This document shows, piece after piece, positions 61,601-64,000 of a stretch of DNA of 64,000 nt; the stretch's first letter is position 1, and each line of letters starts with the position of its first letter. Origin of the DNA: Prinia subflava (taxonomy: Eukaryota; Chordata; Aves; Passeriformes; Cisticolidae); contig NC_086253.1 in NCBI RefSeq assembly GCF_021018805.1, positions 14,324,735-14,388,734 on the forward strand, in the 5' to 3' direction. The position numbers and the translations under genes were made by a program. Below the pieces are notes generated by a model that was given only the letters and a program-made list of their open reading frames with translations, ran no database searches and was not told the origin of the DNA.

Positions 61601-64000
61601 CTGCAACACAGTCAAAACTTCAGTTTCTGCAATAAAATAAATATTTTCAAAAATATAAAAACTGACTCATATTAAGAAATACTTGTTTGAATCTATGTCA
61701 CAGAAAAAATTTCCAGTAATGACATCATGACAGTATAACACAAAGAGACATCTATGCATCATTTTATGCCACTCTGCTTGAGCAATATCACCATCTCAAT
61801 ATTTTAATGCATCCTCATGCTATCTTAGAGCCACAATTCCTTGAGACAAAGGAATAGAAGATCTCACCTTTCATTAACAAAAATAAAGTATATGTTAAGC
61901 TATCATGTATGTAAAAGTTAAATATGTGATATAGTTGCATGGTCAAGAACAACAGTAAACAGACCAAAAGAACTTAATTTTTTTTCATTTTTATATCCTT
62001 TTAAAACCTATTTCATTATTTGAGAAACATAGTTTTTAACTAGGTAACAGAATTACACTGGTGAAAAAAGGACACATGTATCGTTACTGTCAATCACATT
62101 TATTTATGATGTCAGTGTGATACATTTCTGAACTAGCCTAAAGTTAAACCAGTTAGTTTGGAGGGTTTTTTTAAGAAATCTGGAAATGCTGTCAAATTAA
62201 TCATATCATCAAAATTACTCTAGTTCTTGAGGATGAAAAGATTTAATACATTCAGGAAAACACCAAACAGACCACAAAAATTCAATAGCAAATTCAAATG
62301 TTGGAGATTCTTATTTAAGACCTGATGGTGATCTTATCTCGTTATCCAAATGAGTGTTCTGCCCCACAGGCTCTCAGCTAGTCTAGGAAGTATTGCTCAC
62401 AATCTCTCTTCATGGAGCTGTTCCACAATCAGATATTGAGATCTTGATCTGAAGCACTCTGAGTTAGAAAAACAGCATGAAAACTACAAGCATTAGGGGA
62501 GAAAACCATTTTCTATGTTTCTATATTATGGCATATATCTACAGATAAGGACAATATTTTGTCTCTGTGACTTCTTTGTTGCATTTTGGATCAGGAACAT
62601 AAATACTGTGATTTATAGGTGCTATTAGAAATTAGTTATCATTCAAAACATACATAATTTTAACAACTTTAGGCCAAATCTTAGTCTCATTTAAGTATGC
62701 ACAGCTAAAACAAAGCCCAAAAAGAATTACTGGTTGTTTCAGAAACTCCTAATTTTCTAAGTTACGTTCTTTGGAAGTACCAATTTTATTAAAGAACATT
62801 CAAAATAATTAATATTTTGAACTTATCTTGAGAATAAATATTTTGTTTTCTATAACCTCATAAGCCATAAGCATTGTAAGATAACATACGTGCACCTAGT
62901 GTTCAAAAAATCTTTTTTTTTCCCTATTTTCCCTGACACAGTATGTTTTTAAATCGTGACAAAGAAAAGATATTTTAGATAATCATTACATGGCGTGGCA
63001 TGGCATATAATAAATGTAAATCATCTTATATTTCCATCCAACATTCACATATTACATCATCAGCATTGCATATGATCTTATTCAGCACAAACACAAGAAT
63101 TCATACTTCAGATCTTATTTCTAGTAAGAGGCAGATTACCTCTTACCATCCTTCGCATTTTATAAAAGAAGCCCTTACTTAATCTTGCTGTCAGTTTAAT
63201 TATGAAGTGTGAACTGTCACAGTTCTAATACATGGTGTGGTCCCCTGCTCTGATTGCTTTGTGATTTGCACTTTTAATAGTGCATCACTGGAGAGAGTTT
63301 GGCATGAAGACCATTAAACCATGGCAAAGCATGCACTCATTCCTTGCTTTGGGACCCAGTGGTCGGTATGATAGCCAGACAAATTAGAGAAGGCAAACAC
63401 CTCCCATCTTCTTCGCGCAGTGAGATCTGCCTTCTGACACCTGTCTGTCACCTGAAAGAGGAGACACATGGCTTGTGTAGAGGGGTAAGGAATAAGGACA
63501 ACACTCCTGTCCATATTGTGAGGCTAAAATCTCATTTTGGTGAGACTCTTTGCAGGGCACAATCTCTCATAACCGCCCCACCCCAAGAGTCTTGTACACT
63601 TCTGTTTGAACACCAACGTGTAGAGAAACATTAAATGACTTCTGCAACTACCTTGTTTGCCAGAGATGTCTTTAGCACGTCAGCCTGAAACTAGCTGTTG
63701 TAATATTTTCACCAATTGTTTTGTTGCTAGGAGTTTACTTAGATTGGCTAAGTGTGAGAAACTTCTTGACTTTCATTTGCCTCAGCTACCTCATTTGTTC
63801 TTAGATGACTCCTGGTCTGCCCAGCTGATGACTGCCTCTGTGGTGGGCTCATAAAGTTCCATCAACACTCAGGCACATACATAATATATACAGCTCTTCT
63901 CTGATTAATATGTGCCTCCTCCTGTGTCACTCCAGCTATCCTCCAAATTACAATGCAAGAGTACATTTAAACTCATAAAAAGTTCTCAGCTATTTCCCCT
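61601..64000. other. No gene seen
   Basis: AT-rich DNA with no supportable gene or recognised repeat. The longest frame (96 codons, 63344-63634) has no domain. The 63310-63480 stretch is a little richer in CpG and could be regulatory, but the signal is weak. Confidence 0.55.

Noticed and set aside
1..64000. tRNA, snRNA, rRNA, microRNA or CRISPR features
   Set aside because: I looked for B-box-like GGTTCGAAT, the U6 5' end, rRNA words and regularly spaced repeats, and saw none. Covariance-model searches would be needed to exclude small RNAs properly.

Overview
This is vertebrate nuclear DNA, almost certainly from a bird. Base composition is AT-rich intergenic or intronic. Open frames are short and scattered on both strands. 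The recognisable interspersed repeats are typical of birds: three chicken-repeat-1 (CR1) LINE 3' ends (10775-10885 minus, 35299-35736 plus, 50172-50740 minus) and one well-preserved solo endogenous-retrovirus LTR (40403-40987) with a 5-bp target duplication. The LTR resembles families I know from neoavian and songbird genomes. That assignment is from memory, not a search.

I could not support any complete protein-coding gene, tRNA, rRNA or named ncRNA. The longest open frame (242 codons, 55323-56051) lies in and beyond the only CpG island and shows no domain. The window is best read as a gene desert or a very large intron, with one possible transcription start at the CpG island (about 55290-55590). 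That island has a TATA-like box at 55280 and a plausible 5' splice site at 55726.

Layout. 1-7554: unannotatable AT-rich DNA with a T24 tract. 7555-7945: CpG-retaining, motif-dense block that looks like a conserved regulatory element. 9626-9752: ancient palindromic repeat. 10775-10885: CR1 tail. 17226-17628: duplicated 48-mer on both sides of a MIR-like SINE. 25093-25140: perfect 24-bp tandem duplication. 28268-30480: a pair of inverted repeats of about 237 bp, roughly 88-90% identical and 1.7 kb apart, of no family I recognise. 35299-35736: CR1. 40403-40987: solo LTR. 45755-45925: probable old DNA-transposon remnant. 46508-46563: two AP-1/Maf-type sites. 50172-51740: cluster of a young rearranged CR1, a MIR-like SINE and an ancient CR1. 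55280-55726: CpG island and putative promoter. 57170-57540: LINE2-like reverse-transcriptase remnant. 60829-61600: ancient CR1 remnant.

The genes do not 'work together' here because none is demonstrable. The content is a layered record of repeats, from very old (L2/MIR-like, ancient CR1, palindromic elements) to younger (CR1 tails, solo LTR), with a few candidate regulatory islands. I found no evidence for an undescribed biological system. The most unusual items are the inverted-repeat pair, the isolated CpG island/promoter, and the CpG-rich regulatory-looking block near 7.6 kb.
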